64,000 nt of DNA, taken from positions 110,618-174,617 of the forward strand of contig NZ_KZ686272.1 in the NCBI RefSeq assembly GCF_003029735.1, read 5' to 3'. Each line of letters starts with the position of its first letter. The first letter of the stretch is position 1. A program made the position numbers and the translations under genes. This DNA is from Pedobacter yulinensis (GTDB taxonomy: Bacteria; Bacteroidota; Bacteroidia; Sphingobacteriales; Sphingobacteriaceae). Positions 1-9,000 of the stretch are shown here, in pieces. The notes under the pieces were generated by a model. That model was not told the origin of the DNA. It ran no database searches and was given only the letters and a program-made list of their open reading frames with translations.

Positions 1-1
1 T

Positions 2-319
2 AACGGTTTTCTTGACCTGCTGTCCATTTTTTTTGTGGGCAAGTTCAGTAAAAGACCGATGCACTTTTTCGGAACGCTGGGCGTACTGAGTTTTTTTATC
101 GGCCTGATTATGGCCTTGTGGATCATTGGCGAAAAGCTGTACCACTTGTCTGCACACATCAGTTACAAGCGTGACATTACCGATCAGCCGCTTTTCTACA
201 TTGCGCTGGTGGCCATCATCGTGGGCTCGCAGCTGTTCCTGACCGGCTTTATTGCTGAGCTGGTGTCCAGAAATGCACCGGAAAGGAATGAATACCTGAT
301 CGAGACCACCATTGATTAA
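2..319 (+). CDS. Family 2 glycosyltransferase, C-terminal fragment (5' end outside window)
   Basis: The frame is open from base 2, so this is the last ~105 residues of a protein that starts before the window. What is visible is the tail typical of dolichol-phosphate-mannose-synthase-like GT2 enzymes of Bacteroidota: a short polar stretch with RPMHFFG, a membrane segment (about LGVLSFFIGLIMALWII), a charged loop, a second membrane segment (FYIALVAIIVGSQLFLTGF), and a short polar C-terminus. The catalytic domain is not in the window, so the substrate cannot be judged. It stops 22 bases before a second GT2 gene on the same strand, suggesting one operon for sugar transfer at the inner membrane. 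The family call rests on the tail only. Confidence 0.7.
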   Translation, partial: NGFLDLLSIFFVGKFSKRPMHFFGTLGVLSFFIGLIMALWIIGEKLYHLSAHISYKRDITDQPLFYIALVAIIVGSQLFLTGFIAELVSRNAPERNEYLIETTID

Positions 320-341
320 CTGACAGATTAATCAGCAAACC

Positions 342-1304
342 GTGTTTTTTTCGATTATTATTCCGCTTTACAATCGTCCGCAGGAAATTAACGAACTGCT
401 GTACACGCTGACCCGGCAAACGTATATGCAGTTTGAGGTGTTGGTTATTGAAGATGGTTCAACCCTTGATGCCCGGCAGATCGTCGAGTCTTATGCAGGG
501 AAGCTGGACATCCGTTATTTTTATAAGGAAAACGAAGGACAGGGCTTTACCAGGAACTTTGGCTTTACGCATGCCCGGGGCGACTACTTTATCGTGTTCG
601 ACTCTGACTGCCTCATCCCGAAGCAGTACCTCGAAAAGGTGCGGAATTACCTTTTTGAACATGAACTAGACGCTTACGGCGGCCCCGATGCCGCACACAA
701 AAGTTTTACACCGGTCCAGAAGGCCATCAGTTACGCCATGACCTCGCCGTTTACTACAGGCGGCATCAGGGGCAATAAAGAACACATCGGGCAGTTCCAT
801 CCGCGCAGCTTTAACATGGGGCTGAGCAGGGAGGTCTGGGAAAAAACAGGTGGTTTTATCCTGACTAGGCTGGGCGAAGATATTGAATACAGCATCAGGA
901 TCCATCAGAGCGGCTTCAAGATCGGGTTGATCCCTGAGGCGCACGTTTACCACAAGCGGCGCACCAGTTTCGGCCAGTTTTATAAACAGCTGCACTTCTT
1001 TGGCCGTGCACGGATCAACATTTACAAACACTTTCCGGCTGAGCTGAAGGCAGTTCACTTTTTTCCGGCCATTTTTACGCTCGGGCTGGCGACGGTGCTG
1101 CTCATGCATGCTATTTATCTGCCTCTTGCTTATCTGGGCGATGCGCTTTTCAGTATTTACTTTTTGTTGATATTTTTTCATGCGCTGCTGCAAAATAAAT
1201 CGCTGAAAGTTGCATTTTTGAGCGTAATTGCGGCTTTCACACAGCTGGTCGCTTATGGTTTTGGTTTTATTCAAGACTTTTTCAAAAGAGTTGTGTTTAA
1301 ATAA
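342..1304 (+). CDS. Family 2 glycosyltransferase with C-terminal membrane segments
   Basis: A 320-residue GT-A fold inverting glycosyltransferase. The start is a GTG; it places the first beta strand (FFSIIIPLYNRP) at the very N-terminus, as is usual for this family, and no better start exists upstream. The nucleotide-sugar half is seen in VIEDGS (about residue 36) and the DxD-type metal motif as FDSDC (about residue 87). The acceptor half has LGEDIEYSIRI, the ED motif of processive or lipid-linked GT2 enzymes. After about residue 240 come two hydrophobic segments that should anchor it in the inner membrane. The donor and acceptor are unknown. It is followed after 2 bases by a membrane protein gene, so the two are probably co-translated. 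Confidence 0.85.
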   Translation: MFFSIIIPLYNRPQEINELLYTLTRQTYMQFEVLVIEDGSTLDARQIVESYAGKLDIRYFYKENEGQGFTRNFGFTHARGDYFIVFDSDCLIPKQYLEKVRNYLFEHELDAYGGPDAAHKSFTPVQKAISYAMTSPFTTGGIRGNKEHIGQFHPRSFNMGLSREVWEKTGGFILTRLGEDIEYSIRIHQSGFKIGLIPEAHVYHKRRTSFGQFYKQLHFFGRARINIYKHFPAELKAVHFFPAIFTLGLATVLLMHAIYLPLAYLGDALFSIYFLLIFFHALLQNKSLKVAFLSVIAAFTQLVAYGFGFIQDFFKRVVFK

Positions 1305-1306
1305 AC

Positions 1307-2122
1307 ATGATAGAGTTTTTAAAGGAAAGCACATTTGCTGTTAACGAAGTGATTCAGCGCGCCTGGGGCATTACCAGGAAGCATTACCTGTCTATTGCCA
1401 CACTGTGTTTCCTGATGTTTCTCACCTCGAGCGCGAGCAGCCTGATGGCTTTTTTCCTGAACGAAGTGAGCCGGCCCCTCAGTGTGCTGATGGTGTTCCT
1501 GTTTATCCTGATGTATTTCACGATCAACCTGTCGCTGCTGCGGTATATTTTTCACCTGCTCGACAATGAGGAGAATGATGTAACGATAGTGGGTACCATC
1601 CCGACCAAGGTGCAGATCGTACGGTTCCTGATCGCCACGTTGTATTTCATGATGTGCATTATCGGTGTATACCTTTTGGTTACGCTCGTGCCGTTCCCGA
1701 TCATTCTGCTGCTCATCAAGACGCATGTCATTACGACCCAGAAGACCATTCACCTGATCTCGGGCATCTTTATTTCGATCGGTATCCTGGCTATATTTAT
1801 TACCTGGCTGCGCATTTCCTTTTTTCCTTTTTTCATCCTGGATAAGGGAGCACAACCTTTCGAATCGATCAAGCTGAGCCTGGCTACGACCAAAGGTAAT
1901 TTTACAAAGATCCTGCTGCTGTTGCTGGTGCTGGGCGGTTTCCAGTTGCTGTACCTGGCCTTCAGTTACCTGCATTGGCCCATTGTATCATTCATCATCA
2001 ATGTGCTGAGCTCATTTATCATTGTGCCGCTGTCTGCCGTATCCCTGACGGTGGCCTACCGCAAAATGATGCAGGAGTACAGGGGCGATGCACGCCCCGA
2101 CATCCTTCATAACATTGTTTAA
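1307..2122 (+). CDS. Polytopic membrane protein of unknown function
   Basis: A 271-residue protein with about six hydrophobic segments and little soluble sequence. A short amphipathic N-terminus (residues 1-25) is followed by paired membrane helices; a polar loop around residues 85-105 (DNEENDVTIVGTIPTKVQ) separates the first pair from the rest. A DKGAQPFESIKLSLATTKG segment near residue 185 resembles the conserved cytoplasmic loop of the glycerophosphodiester-phosphodiesterase membrane-domain / DUF975-like families, in which a similar 'S..lt.GnF.k' motif occurs, but I cannot assign it firmly. The start lies 2 bases after the preceding glycosyltransferase, which suggests a joint role at the inner membrane. 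Confidence 0.7.
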   Translation: MIEFLKESTFAVNEVIQRAWGITRKHYLSIATLCFLMFLTSSASSLMAFFLNEVSRPLSVLMVFLFILMYFTINLSLLRYIFHLLDNEENDVTIVGTIPTKVQIVRFLIATLYFMMCIIGVYLLVTLVPFPIILLLIKTHVITTQKTIHLISGIFISIGILAIFITWLRISFFPFFILDKGAQPFESIKLSLATTKGNFTKILLLLLVLGGFQLLYLAFSYLHWPIVSFIINVLSSFIIVPLSAVSLTVAYRKMMQEYRGDARPDILHNIV

Positions 2123-2176
2123 CGCACTCTGTTTACATAACAGCGGAATTGCCGCGCCTCAACTTACATTTTAAAC

Positions 2177-3676
2177 ATGGGACTAAAAGCAAGTCTGAGC
2201 AAACCGCTGGCCGCCTTCGTGGTGAGCCGGATCAACAGGTGGAAAAACAACGCGGTTGCAGCCCAGGAAAAAACACTAAAAAAACTGGTTGCCCAGGCAA
2301 AAAATACCGCCTTTGGGCGGGATCATGATTTTGCCTCGATCAGGAACCATGCTGACTTTCGTGTTCGGGTGCCGGTTCGCGATTATGAACAGCTGCGGCC
2401 TTACGTTGACCGCGTGGTGGCCGGCGAGCGCGACGTCATGTGGCCCGGCAAACCGCTGTATTTTGCAAAGACCTCTGGCACGACCTCTGGTGTAAAATAT
2501 ATTCCCATCTCAAAAGAGTCCATGCCCGAGCACATTCGTGCGGCGCGCAACGCCCTGCTTACCTATATCAATGAAACCGGTAAGGCTGGCTTTGTGAACG
2601 GTAAAATGATCTTTTTGCAGGGAAGTCCGGAGATGACAGAGAAAAACGGCATTTCGGTGGGGCGGCTTTCGGGAATCGTTGCCCACCATGTACCGGGTTA
2701 CCTGCAAAAAAACCGCCTGCCCTCTTACCAGACCAACTGCATTGACGACTGGGAAGAGAAGGTAGATGCCATTGTGAGAGAGACGCTGAAAGAAGACATG
2801 ACCCTGATATCAGGTATACCCCCCTGGGTACAGATGTATTTTGATAAACTGACCGCCGCCTCGGGCGGAAAACAGATAAAGGATATATTTCCGAATTTCG
2901 GCCTGTTTGTATACGGTGGTGTGAATTTTGAACCTTACCGTGCAAAGATCGAAGCCAGTATTGGCAGGCGTGTAGACGCAATTGAAACCTATCCTGCATC
3001 TGAAGGTTTTATTGCCTACCAGGACTCGCAGTTTGAGAAAGGGTTGCTGCTGCTGGCCGATGCCGGCATGTATTATGAATTTATTCCCGCTGCAAATTTT
3101 TACGATGAAAACCCGCTACGCCTGAGCCTGGCCGATGTGGAACTCGATGTAAACTATGCCCTCATTTTGAATACTTCGGCCGGGTTGTGGGGTTACAGCA
3201 TTGGCGATACGGTTAAGTTTGTGTCAAAGTCGCCATACCGCATCGTTGTAACAGGCCGTATCAAACATTTTATCTCGGCATTTGGGGAGCACGTGATCGG
3301 CGAGGAGGTGGAACAGGCCCTGCTGGCCGTTGCAGCTGAGGAACAGGTCGGCATTACCGAATTTACGGTGGCGCCGCAGGTTAATCCGCCGGCAGGCGAG
3401 CTGCCGTACCACGAATGGTTCGTGGAATTTGCCAATGCACCTGCAGACCTGGAGGCCTTTTCCAAAAAGGTAGACCTGGCTTTGCAAAAGAAAAATATTT
3501 ACTATTTTGACCTGATTGAGGGAAAGATCCTTCGTCCGCTGGTGATGCGCAGTCTTTCAAAAGATGCCTTTGTCAGTTACATGAAGCAGGAGGGGAAACT
3601 TGGCGGGCAGAACAAAGTGCCAAGACTGAGTAACGACAGGAAGATCGCCGATGCGCTTGTCAATTGGGTCCTGTGA
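2177..3676 (+). CDS. GH3 auxin-responsive-promoter family acyl-amido synthetase
   Basis: A 499-residue member of the GH3 family, adenylate-forming enzymes related to acyl-CoA synthetases that in plants couple jasmonate or auxin to amino acids. The ATP/P-loop-like motif is seen at about residues 94-104 (FAKTSGTTSGVKYIP); the second adenylation motif is around YPASEGFIAYQ (about residue 275) and the third around GYSIGDTVKFV (about 345). Length matches the family. The bacterial substrate is not known. The gene's TGA overlaps the dxr GTG start (GTGA), so the two are translationally coupled. This pairing with dxr and rseP is common in Bacteroidota and suggests a conserved housekeeping role. Confidence 0.88.
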   Translation: MGLKASLSKPLAAFVVSRINRWKNNAVAAQEKTLKKLVAQAKNTAFGRDHDFASIRNHADFRVRVPVRDYEQLRPYVDRVVAGERDVMWPGKPLYFAKTSGTTSGVKYIPISKESMPEHIRAARNALLTYINETGKAGFVNGKMIFLQGSPEMTEKNGISVGRLSGIVAHHVPGYLQKNRLPSYQTNCIDDWEEKVDAIVRETLKEDMTLISGIPPWVQMYFDKLTAASGGKQIKDIFPNFGLFVYGGVNFEPYRAKIEASIGRRVDAIETYPASEGFIAYQDSQFEKGLLLLADAGMYYEFIPAANFYDENPLRLSLADVELDVNYALILNTSAGLWGYSIGDTVKFVSKSPYRIVVTGRIKHFISAFGEHVIGEEVEQALLAVAAEEQVGITEFTVAPQVNPPAGELPYHEWFVEFANAPADLEAFSKKVDLALQKKNIYYFDLIEGKILRPLVMRSLSKDAFVSYMKQEGKLGGQNKVPRLSNDRKIADALVNWVL

Positions 3677-4869
3677 GCGCTATAAAAAATTTGAATTTGA
3701 AAAACATTGCAATATTAGGTGCCACGGGCTCGGTTGGAAAACAGGCACTTGAAGTGGTACGCGGCAATCCGGACCGGTTTAAGGTCCGGGTGCTGACCGC
3801 ACAAAACAGTGTAACGTTACTGATTGCGCAGGCGCTCGAGTTTCGGCCTGATGTGGTGGTGATCGGTTATGAACCGCATTATGCGGCATTGAAAGACGGC
3901 CTTGCAGGTACCGGAATCGAGGTGTTATGTGGCGAAGCTGCGCTTGCCGAAGCGGCCGCCTGGCCGGAAGCCGACACCGTGCTGACTGCCCTGGTTGGTG
4001 CGGCAGGCCTGAGGCCCACCATTGCCGCCATAGAAGCGGGGAAAGACATTGCCCTGGCCAATAAGGAAACACTGGTGGTTGCCGGCGAGCTCGTTACCGC
4101 GCTTGCTGCCGAACATCAGGTGCGCATTTTGCCGGTAGACTCTGAACATTCTGCCATTTTCCAGTGCCTGGCCGGCGAAAGCGGCAATGAACTCGAAAAG
4201 ATTATTCTGACCGCATCCGGCGGACCGTTTCGCGGCAAGAACCGGGAATTTCTGGCCAGCGTTACACGTGATGAGGCCCTGCGGCATCCAAACTGGGTCA
4301 TGGGTGCAAAAATAACCATCGATTCGGCCTCGCTGATGAACAAAGGACTTGAGGTCATTGAAGCCAGCTGGCTTTTTGGCCTGCCGGCCAACCAGATCGA
4401 GGTGGTCGTACACCCGCAGTCGATCGTGCATTCGCTGGTGCAGTTCACCGACGGCTCGCTTAAAGCACAGCTGGGCCTGCCCGATATGAAACTGCCCATT
4501 CAATACGCGCTCGCTTACCCGCAGAGAATAAAAAACGATTTTCCGCGTTTCAGTTTCTTTGAATACCCGGAACTCACTTTCAGCAAACCCGATATGCATA
4601 CATTTCGTAACCTTGGCCTGGCTTACACGGCACTCGGCAAAGGAGGAAACCAGCCCTGTGTGCTGAACGCGGCGAACGAGGTTGTGGTGGCGGCATTCCT
4701 TGAAAAGAAGATCGGTTTCCTGGAAATGAGCGATGTGGTGGAAAGGTGCATGGACGACCTGCCGTTTATCGGGCAGCCCTCGCTATCGAATTATTTAGAA
4801 ACTGATGAACATACCCGTATCTTTGCCGCTGATCTGGTAACAAAGCAACAAAGGGTACATCTAATTTAA
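3673..4869 (+). CDS. dxr: 1-deoxy-D-xylulose 5-phosphate reductoisomerase
   Basis: Second enzyme of the non-mevalonate (MEP) isoprenoid pathway: rearranges and reduces DXP to 2-C-methyl-D-erythritol 4-phosphate with NADPH and a divalent metal, in the cytoplasm. The N-terminal Rossmann motif is GATGSVGKQ (about residues 16-24). The metal/substrate region is seen in LPVDSEHSAIFQC (about 155) and the catalytic loop in ASGGPFRG (about 180); the substrate helix INSASLMNKG-like block reads IDSASLMNKGLEVIEA (about 215). About 398 residues, normal for the family. I chose the GTG at 3673, which overlaps the upstream stop by four bases; a TTG at 3664 is possible but lies inside the upstream gene. Confidence 0.95.
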   Translation: MSAIKNLNLKNIAILGATGSVGKQALEVVRGNPDRFKVRVLTAQNSVTLLIAQALEFRPDVVVIGYEPHYAALKDGLAGTGIEVLCGEAALAEAAAWPEADTVLTALVGAAGLRPTIAAIEAGKDIALANKETLVVAGELVTALAAEHQVRILPVDSEHSAIFQCLAGESGNELEKIILTASGGPFRGKNREFLASVTRDEALRHPNWVMGAKITIDSASLMNKGLEVIEASWLFGLPANQIEVVVHPQSIVHSLVQFTDGSLKAQLGLPDMKLPIQYALAYPQRIKNDFPRFSFFEYPELTFSKPDMHTFRNLGLAYTALGKGGNQPCVLNAANEVVVAAFLEKKIGFLEMSDVVERCMDDLPFIGQPSLSNYLETDEHTRIFAADLVTKQQRVHLI

Positions 4870-4890
4870 AACAAAAAACAAAAGAAATTT

Positions 4891-6225
4891 ATGAATGGAT
4901 TGGTTATGGCGGGGCAGTTGCTGCTTGGATTATCAATATTGGTTATCCTGCATGAGCTTGGACACTTTCTTGCAGCACGCGCCTTCGGTATCAAAGTAGA
5001 GAAGTTTTACCTGTTCTTTGACGCCTGGGGTGTGAAACTGTTCAGTTTTAAAAAAGGGGATGTGGAGTACGGTATCGGCTGGCTGCCACTTGGCGGTTAT
5101 GTAAAAATAGCCGGCATGATCGACGAGTCGATGGATACCGAGCAGATGAAACTGCCGCCCCAGCCCTGGGAATTCCGTTCCAAACCTGCCTGGCAGCGAT
5201 TAATCGTGATGCTGGGTGGGATCATTGTAAACATCGTTGTGGGTATCGTGATCTTCTGGATGCTGACCTTTAAATACGGCGAAACCTTTATTCCGAACAG
5301 TTCTGTGCAGCACGGTATTCACCCGGGCAGCATTGGCCGCGAGGTAGGTCTGAAAGACGGCGACAAGGTTATTGCCATCAACGGCAAAAAAGTTATTCGT
5401 TTTGAAGAGGTCATCAGTCCGAAAGTGCTGATGGGCAACACCACCCTGACGGTGATGCGCGATGGCAAGGCCATCAACATCCGCGTGCCTGATAACATGC
5501 TTAACCAGGTATCAGACCTTGGGTTGGCAGAGTTCATCAGTCCTGACCCGCGTATCAGTACGCGGATTCGCGAGGTAGCCCCCGGAACCCCTGCCGCTAA
5601 AGCGGGTATAAAAGCGGGCGACCGGCTGCTTTCCTTTAACGGGAAACCTGCGTTGTTCAGGGACCAACTGACCGATCAGGTACAGCTCGCAAAAAATAAA
5701 AGTGTTCCGCTTGTTGTAGACCGCGCCGGGAAACAGGTTACACTGAACGCCAAACTGGATAATTCCGGCACCTTCGGTGTGGCCTTCCAGCTCGACGAAA
5801 TCAAAATGCAGACCCTTAATTATGGATTTTTCGAGTCGCTGCCAATTGGTGCAGATAAGGCCTGGAAAACCTTCAGCGACAATGCAAAGGGCATCTGGAA
5901 AGTGATAACAGGTAAAGTGCAGGCTCAAAAAGCATTTTCCGGACCAGTTGAAATTGCACGCAAGATTTATGGAGGCGAATGGATCTGGGCCCGGTTCTGG
6001 GCATCGACAGGATTCATCTCTATCGCTCTGGCCTTTATGAACCTGCTGCCGATTCCGGCGTTGGATGGCGGGCATGTCGTTTTTCTCCTGATTGAAATGG
6101 TAAAAGGCAAGCCGGTCAGCGATAAGTTCCTGGAACGCGCCCAGATAGCGGGGTTTGTTATTTTACTTTCGCTCATGGTCTTTGTACTCGGGAACGATAT
6201 TTTCAAAGCCATTATGGGTAAATAA
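4891..6225 (+). CDS. rseP: RIP metalloprotease RseP (site-2 protease, M50)
   Basis: An intramembrane zinc protease of 444 residues, which cleaves membrane-bound anti-sigma factors or signal peptide remnants after a first periplasmic cut. The zinc motif HELGH lies in the first membrane helix at residues 21-25; the third zinc ligand is in NLLPIPALDGGH near residue 380, in a C-terminal helix. Two PDZ-like regions fill the periplasmic middle (about 130-210 with GDKVIAINGKKV, and 215-290 with GIKAGDRLLSFNGK). The gene follows dxr by 21 bases and precedes hscB by one base. The window also codes for a FecR-type anti-sigma factor, a class known to be processed by RseP in other bacteria; a link here is inference. 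Confidence 0.95.
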   Translation: MNGLVMAGQLLLGLSILVILHELGHFLAARAFGIKVEKFYLFFDAWGVKLFSFKKGDVEYGIGWLPLGGYVKIAGMIDESMDTEQMKLPPQPWEFRSKPAWQRLIVMLGGIIVNIVVGIVIFWMLTFKYGETFIPNSSVQHGIHPGSIGREVGLKDGDKVIAINGKKVIRFEEVISPKVLMGNTTLTVMRDGKAINIRVPDNMLNQVSDLGLAEFISPDPRISTRIREVAPGTPAAKAGIKAGDRLLSFNGKPALFRDQLTDQVQLAKNKSVPLVVDRAGKQVTLNAKLDNSGTFGVAFQLDEIKMQTLNYGFFESLPIGADKAWKTFSDNAKGIWKVITGKVQAQKAFSGPVEIARKIYGGEWIWARFWASTGFISIALAFMNLLPIPALDGGHVVFLLIEMVKGKPVSDKFLERAQIAGFVILLSLMVFVLGNDIFKAIMGK

Positions 6226-6226
6226 C

Positions 6227-6757
6227 ATGGAAGATTACTTTAGGTTTTACGGGTTTCAACCAGCCTTCAACCTGGATGCAGCTGCTGTAAAAGCCAGGTT
6301 CTTTGAGCTGAGCCGCAAATACCACCCAGACTTTTTTGCGAACGAAAGCCCCGAAAAACAGGACGAGGTGCTGCAGTTAAGTACTCTGAACACCAATGCT
6401 TACAAAACGCTGAGCGATCCGGCCAGGCGCATGGCCTACCTGCTGGAATTAAAAGGCGTGCTGGCGGCCAATGAAAATTATGTATTACCCCAGGCTTTCT
6501 TGATGGACATGATGGAGGTGAACGAAGCCATCATGGATCTGCAGTTTGATCCCGACCAGCAAAAGGCCGGCGTGATACGCGGGCAGGTTGCCGCGATCGA
6601 GAAAGAGATGCAGGAAGAGCTCGCCGCATTGACCCGGCAATACGATGAAACAGACGATGGCGCCGTTCAGTCCGGGCTGCTGCAGGCAATCAAAGACCTG
6701 CATTACCGCTTAAAATACCTGGTGCGTATGCAGGAGAACCTGGCAAAGCTTAACTAG
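6227..6757 (+). CDS. hscB: Co-chaperone HscB (Fe-S cluster assembly J-protein)
   Basis: A 176-residue J-domain co-chaperone that delivers the IscU scaffold to the Hsp70 HscA and stimulates its ATPase during Fe-S cluster transfer. The J domain covers residues 1-75 with the HPD motif at 33-35 (RKYHPDFF); the C-terminal half (about 85-170) is the three-helix bundle that binds IscU. I chose the ATG one base after the rseP stop; an in-frame GTG/ATG further up lies within rseP and would add residues that no HscB has. No hscA or iscU is in the window, so the gene sits apart from an isc cluster. It ends the housekeeping run, 53 bases before a strong hairpin terminator. Confidence 0.92.
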   Translation: MEDYFRFYGFQPAFNLDAAAVKARFFELSRKYHPDFFANESPEKQDEVLQLSTLNTNAYKTLSDPARRMAYLLELKGVLAANENYVLPQAFLMDMMEVNEAIMDLQFDPDQQKAGVIRGQVAAIEKEMQEELAALTRQYDETDDGAVQSGLLQAIKDLHYRLKYLVRMQENLAKLN

Positions 6758-6810
6758 GGTACTTTTTCAGCACCGCAAGGTGATATAGCAACGATATATT
6801 GAATACTAAA

Positions 6811-6843
6811 AAACCGGGTCGATTTAATCGACCCGGTTTTTTT
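6811..6843. terminator. Bidirectional Rho-independent terminator
   Basis: A perfect inverted repeat with arms CCGGGTCGAT (6814-6823) and ATCGACCCGG (6827-6836) around a TTA loop, flanked by A-runs on the left and T-runs on the right, so that it has a U-tail in both directions. It lies between the convergent hscB (plus) and LruC lipoprotein (minus) genes and should end both transcripts. Confidence 0.9.
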
Positions 6844-6864
6844 ATGAATTCTGAACGGATGCAG

Positions 6865-9000
6865 TTACTTGAAGATGTTACCCTCGCTGCGGTAGCCAGC
6901 AGCGGTAGAAATGTACCAGTCGGTGTATTGTGTGCCGCCCGACTTGGCCCAGGCATCGAAGTTAAGATAAGCCGATTTAATCGACTTGGCTTCGGCAGGA
7001 TAAGCAAAGGCATCGGGGAAATTCAGCGCCCACGGTGCATTGTTGGCGTCCATGTAGTACCGGTTGCTGGCTGGCAAACTGTTGTCTGCACCTGTACGGA
7101 ACAGGGTTTTGTCTGCTTTGTCTGTCGGTGCATAGTTAGACAGGTGTATTTCGTAACCCCTGCGCTTGTTGCTGATCGAGAATGGGTTAAGTGCATTGTT
7201 TACGAGGGTGCCCTGGGCAATTGGCGAGGTGAAAGTAACTTTTACCGTGGCCTGTGCCGCTGTTGCTTTGGGTTTGCCGGGAACGGTGTTGATCTGGCTG
7301 GAGCCATCAGCGTTTTTCAGCAGGTTTTCGTGGTTGTCGAATGGAATGATGACCGCTTTAGCTTGTCCGGCTTCTGTACCATTTGCAGCCAGGCTGATAT
7401 AGCCGTTTTGCAGGCTTTGTCCGCTTACGCTGGCCACTGAACTGGCAGCAACGGGAAGCTGTACACCAAAGCCGTTCTTAAAGTCGGCGCCGGCGGCTAC
7501 AGGCAGGTAATAACCGGTCATTTCAACCACGTTGTTGGCCGCATTGCTCACATAGGCATAACGGTAATTCACCACCAGGTCATTCACATCAAAGTCGCCG
7601 GTGTTTGGCCAATTGTCTTCGAAGGCAAGAGTTGCCCAGCCTGTTGCAGAGGGGTAATAGCTGGTGTAAGCACGGCTTGCATCGTTCGGGAATTCGTCGA
7701 TTGAGTCATCAACACCATCGTTATCACTGTCTACGCGGGTGTCAATGGCAGATACGTTTGTTTTTGAGATAGCTGCAGGCGGGTTGGCTGTCGCATAAAC
7801 CACCAGGTCATTGAAATCATTGTCAGAGCCGGCAGTCGCGCTGCGGTTTATATCTTCGAAACCAAACACGAAGAGTTCGTGCTGACTGTCGTAAAGCATA
7901 ACAGAGTGTTTACGCAAGGCAGCTGTAGACTCGGGGTTGAAGCGTGAATCGGTATAAAACTTTGTGTTTCCGGTCTGAATACCGTTGCTGCTCCAGGCAT
8001 TCTGAATCAGGACAAACGCAATGGTAGTTCCGGCGCTGAATTTGCCCAGGCTTACCTTGTTGCCGGCTTTCAATCCGCCGCCCGAACCGTAAGCAGATGC
8101 GTTCGGGAAAACCATGGTCACTTCGTCAATTGCATTTTGCAGGGTAGATCCTGAAGCCTGTGTGGGAGGGTTGTTGGTTGGGTAGCTGTACCAGCCAAGC
8201 GTGTTTTTATAATCAGCACCTTCTGAAACGAACGTGACGAATACCTCGGTGTTATTTTGCGTAACCACGATGTTTGACTGGGCAGTGCTGGTCAGGTACT
8301 CGGGGTGTGTTTGCGTGACCGGCTGTCCTTCAGGCAGTGAAGCGTTGATGTAGGAAAGCAGGCTGGCATCGATCTCATCAGATGTGCCAAGCAGGTATTT
8401 GGGCCGGCCAAGGGAGAAAGGATACTCAGACGTGTTAACGATGGCACCTGCAGAACTGGTATACGGAGCAGGGTAGCTGTAATCGGTACCGAGAATACCA
8501 GCTACAATAGAACCTTGTTTGCCCGTCATGGTGGAGCCTGTCGCCGAAGGCGTTTCGCTGGTGATGACCACGTCGCCGCTCAAACCATCTACACCGCCGA
8601 TGACCATCTTTACAGATGATTTGTTTTTGATGACTGATTTTACTTTATTCAGTAAACCGGTATACTTTGGCATAACGGCTACAGAGTCAAGGTAGTAAGG
8701 AATATCGACGGTAGCGCGTACATAGCCTGATGCATCGCTCACGCCTTTCAGGAAAATTTTCTCTGCATTGTCGGTTGCTGTAACAGTTAACACCACGCCT
8801 TTAATAGGCTGGTTGTTGTTGCTAAGCAATTGAATGTCGAACTGAACCGGGCGCGATGTCTGGTAGGCAAAGGTTGAAGGGATCCCGCTGGCGGGCGTTC
8901 CTGCTTCTGGCGCAATGGCGCTGTCAGTTTTCTTGCAGCCGGAGATGACACCGCAAACGAGTAAAAAGGCAAATGCTGTTTTTTGTAAGTTTTTTTTCAT
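6865..9000 (-). CDS. LruC domain-containing lipoprotein 1
   Basis: A 711-residue secreted lipoprotein. I start at the ATG at 9000, which gives a clean lipoprotein signal peptide with lipobox ISGC and Cys22; the frame runs further up but adds nothing plausible. Residues 60-130 look like a carboxypeptidase-regulatory-type beta domain (QPIKGVVLTVTA...). About 290-430 matches the DUF4114-like block (FVLIQNAW..., then HELFVFGFEDINR and DNDFNDLVVYA). A thrombospondin-3-like calcium motif follows (RVDSDNDGVDDSIDEFPND), then the LruC/DUF4842 C-terminal domain (FEDNWPNTGDFDVNDLVVNY). A close paralogue lies at 32307-34433. Function is unknown; the two DNDFNDLVV-type motifs suggest calcium binding at the cell surface. 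Confidence 0.88.
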   Translation of the reverse strand: MKKNLQKTAFAFLLVCGVISGCKKTDSAIAPEAGTPASGIPSTFAYQTSRPVQFDIQLLSNNNQPIKGVVLTVTATDNAEKIFLKGVSDASGYVRATVDIPYYLDSVAVMPKYTGLLNKVKSVIKNKSSVKMVIGGVDGLSGDVVITSETPSATGSTMTGKQGSIVAGILGTDYSYPAPYTSSAGAIVNTSEYPFSLGRPKYLLGTSDEIDASLLSYINASLPEGQPVTQTHPEYLTSTAQSNIVVTQNNTEVFVTFVSEGADYKNTLGWYSYPTNNPPTQASGSTLQNAIDEVTMVFPNASAYGSGGGLKAGNKVSLGKFSAGTTIAFVLIQNAWSSNGIQTGNTKFYTDSRFNPESTAALRKHSVMLYDSQHELFVFGFEDINRSATAGSDNDFNDLVVYATANPPAAISKTNVSAIDTRVDSDNDGVDDSIDEFPNDASRAYTSYYPSATGWATLAFEDNWPNTGDFDVNDLVVNYRYAYVSNAANNVVEMTGYYLPVAAGADFKNGFGVQLPVAASSVASVSGQSLQNGYISLAANGTEAGQAKAVIIPFDNHENLLKNADGSSQINTVPGKPKATAAQATVKVTFTSPIAQGTLVNNALNPFSISNKRRGYEIHLSNYAPTDKADKTLFRTGADNSLPASNRYYMDANNAPWALNFPDAFAYPAEAKSIKSAYLNFDAWAKSGGTQYTDWYISTAAGYRSEGNIFK

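Noticed and set aside
666..1334. Open frame of 222 codons on the minus strand across the second glycosyltransferase
   Set aside because: It lies wholly opposite a gene with clear motifs, has no signal peptide or domain, and is explained by codon bias of the plus-strand gene.
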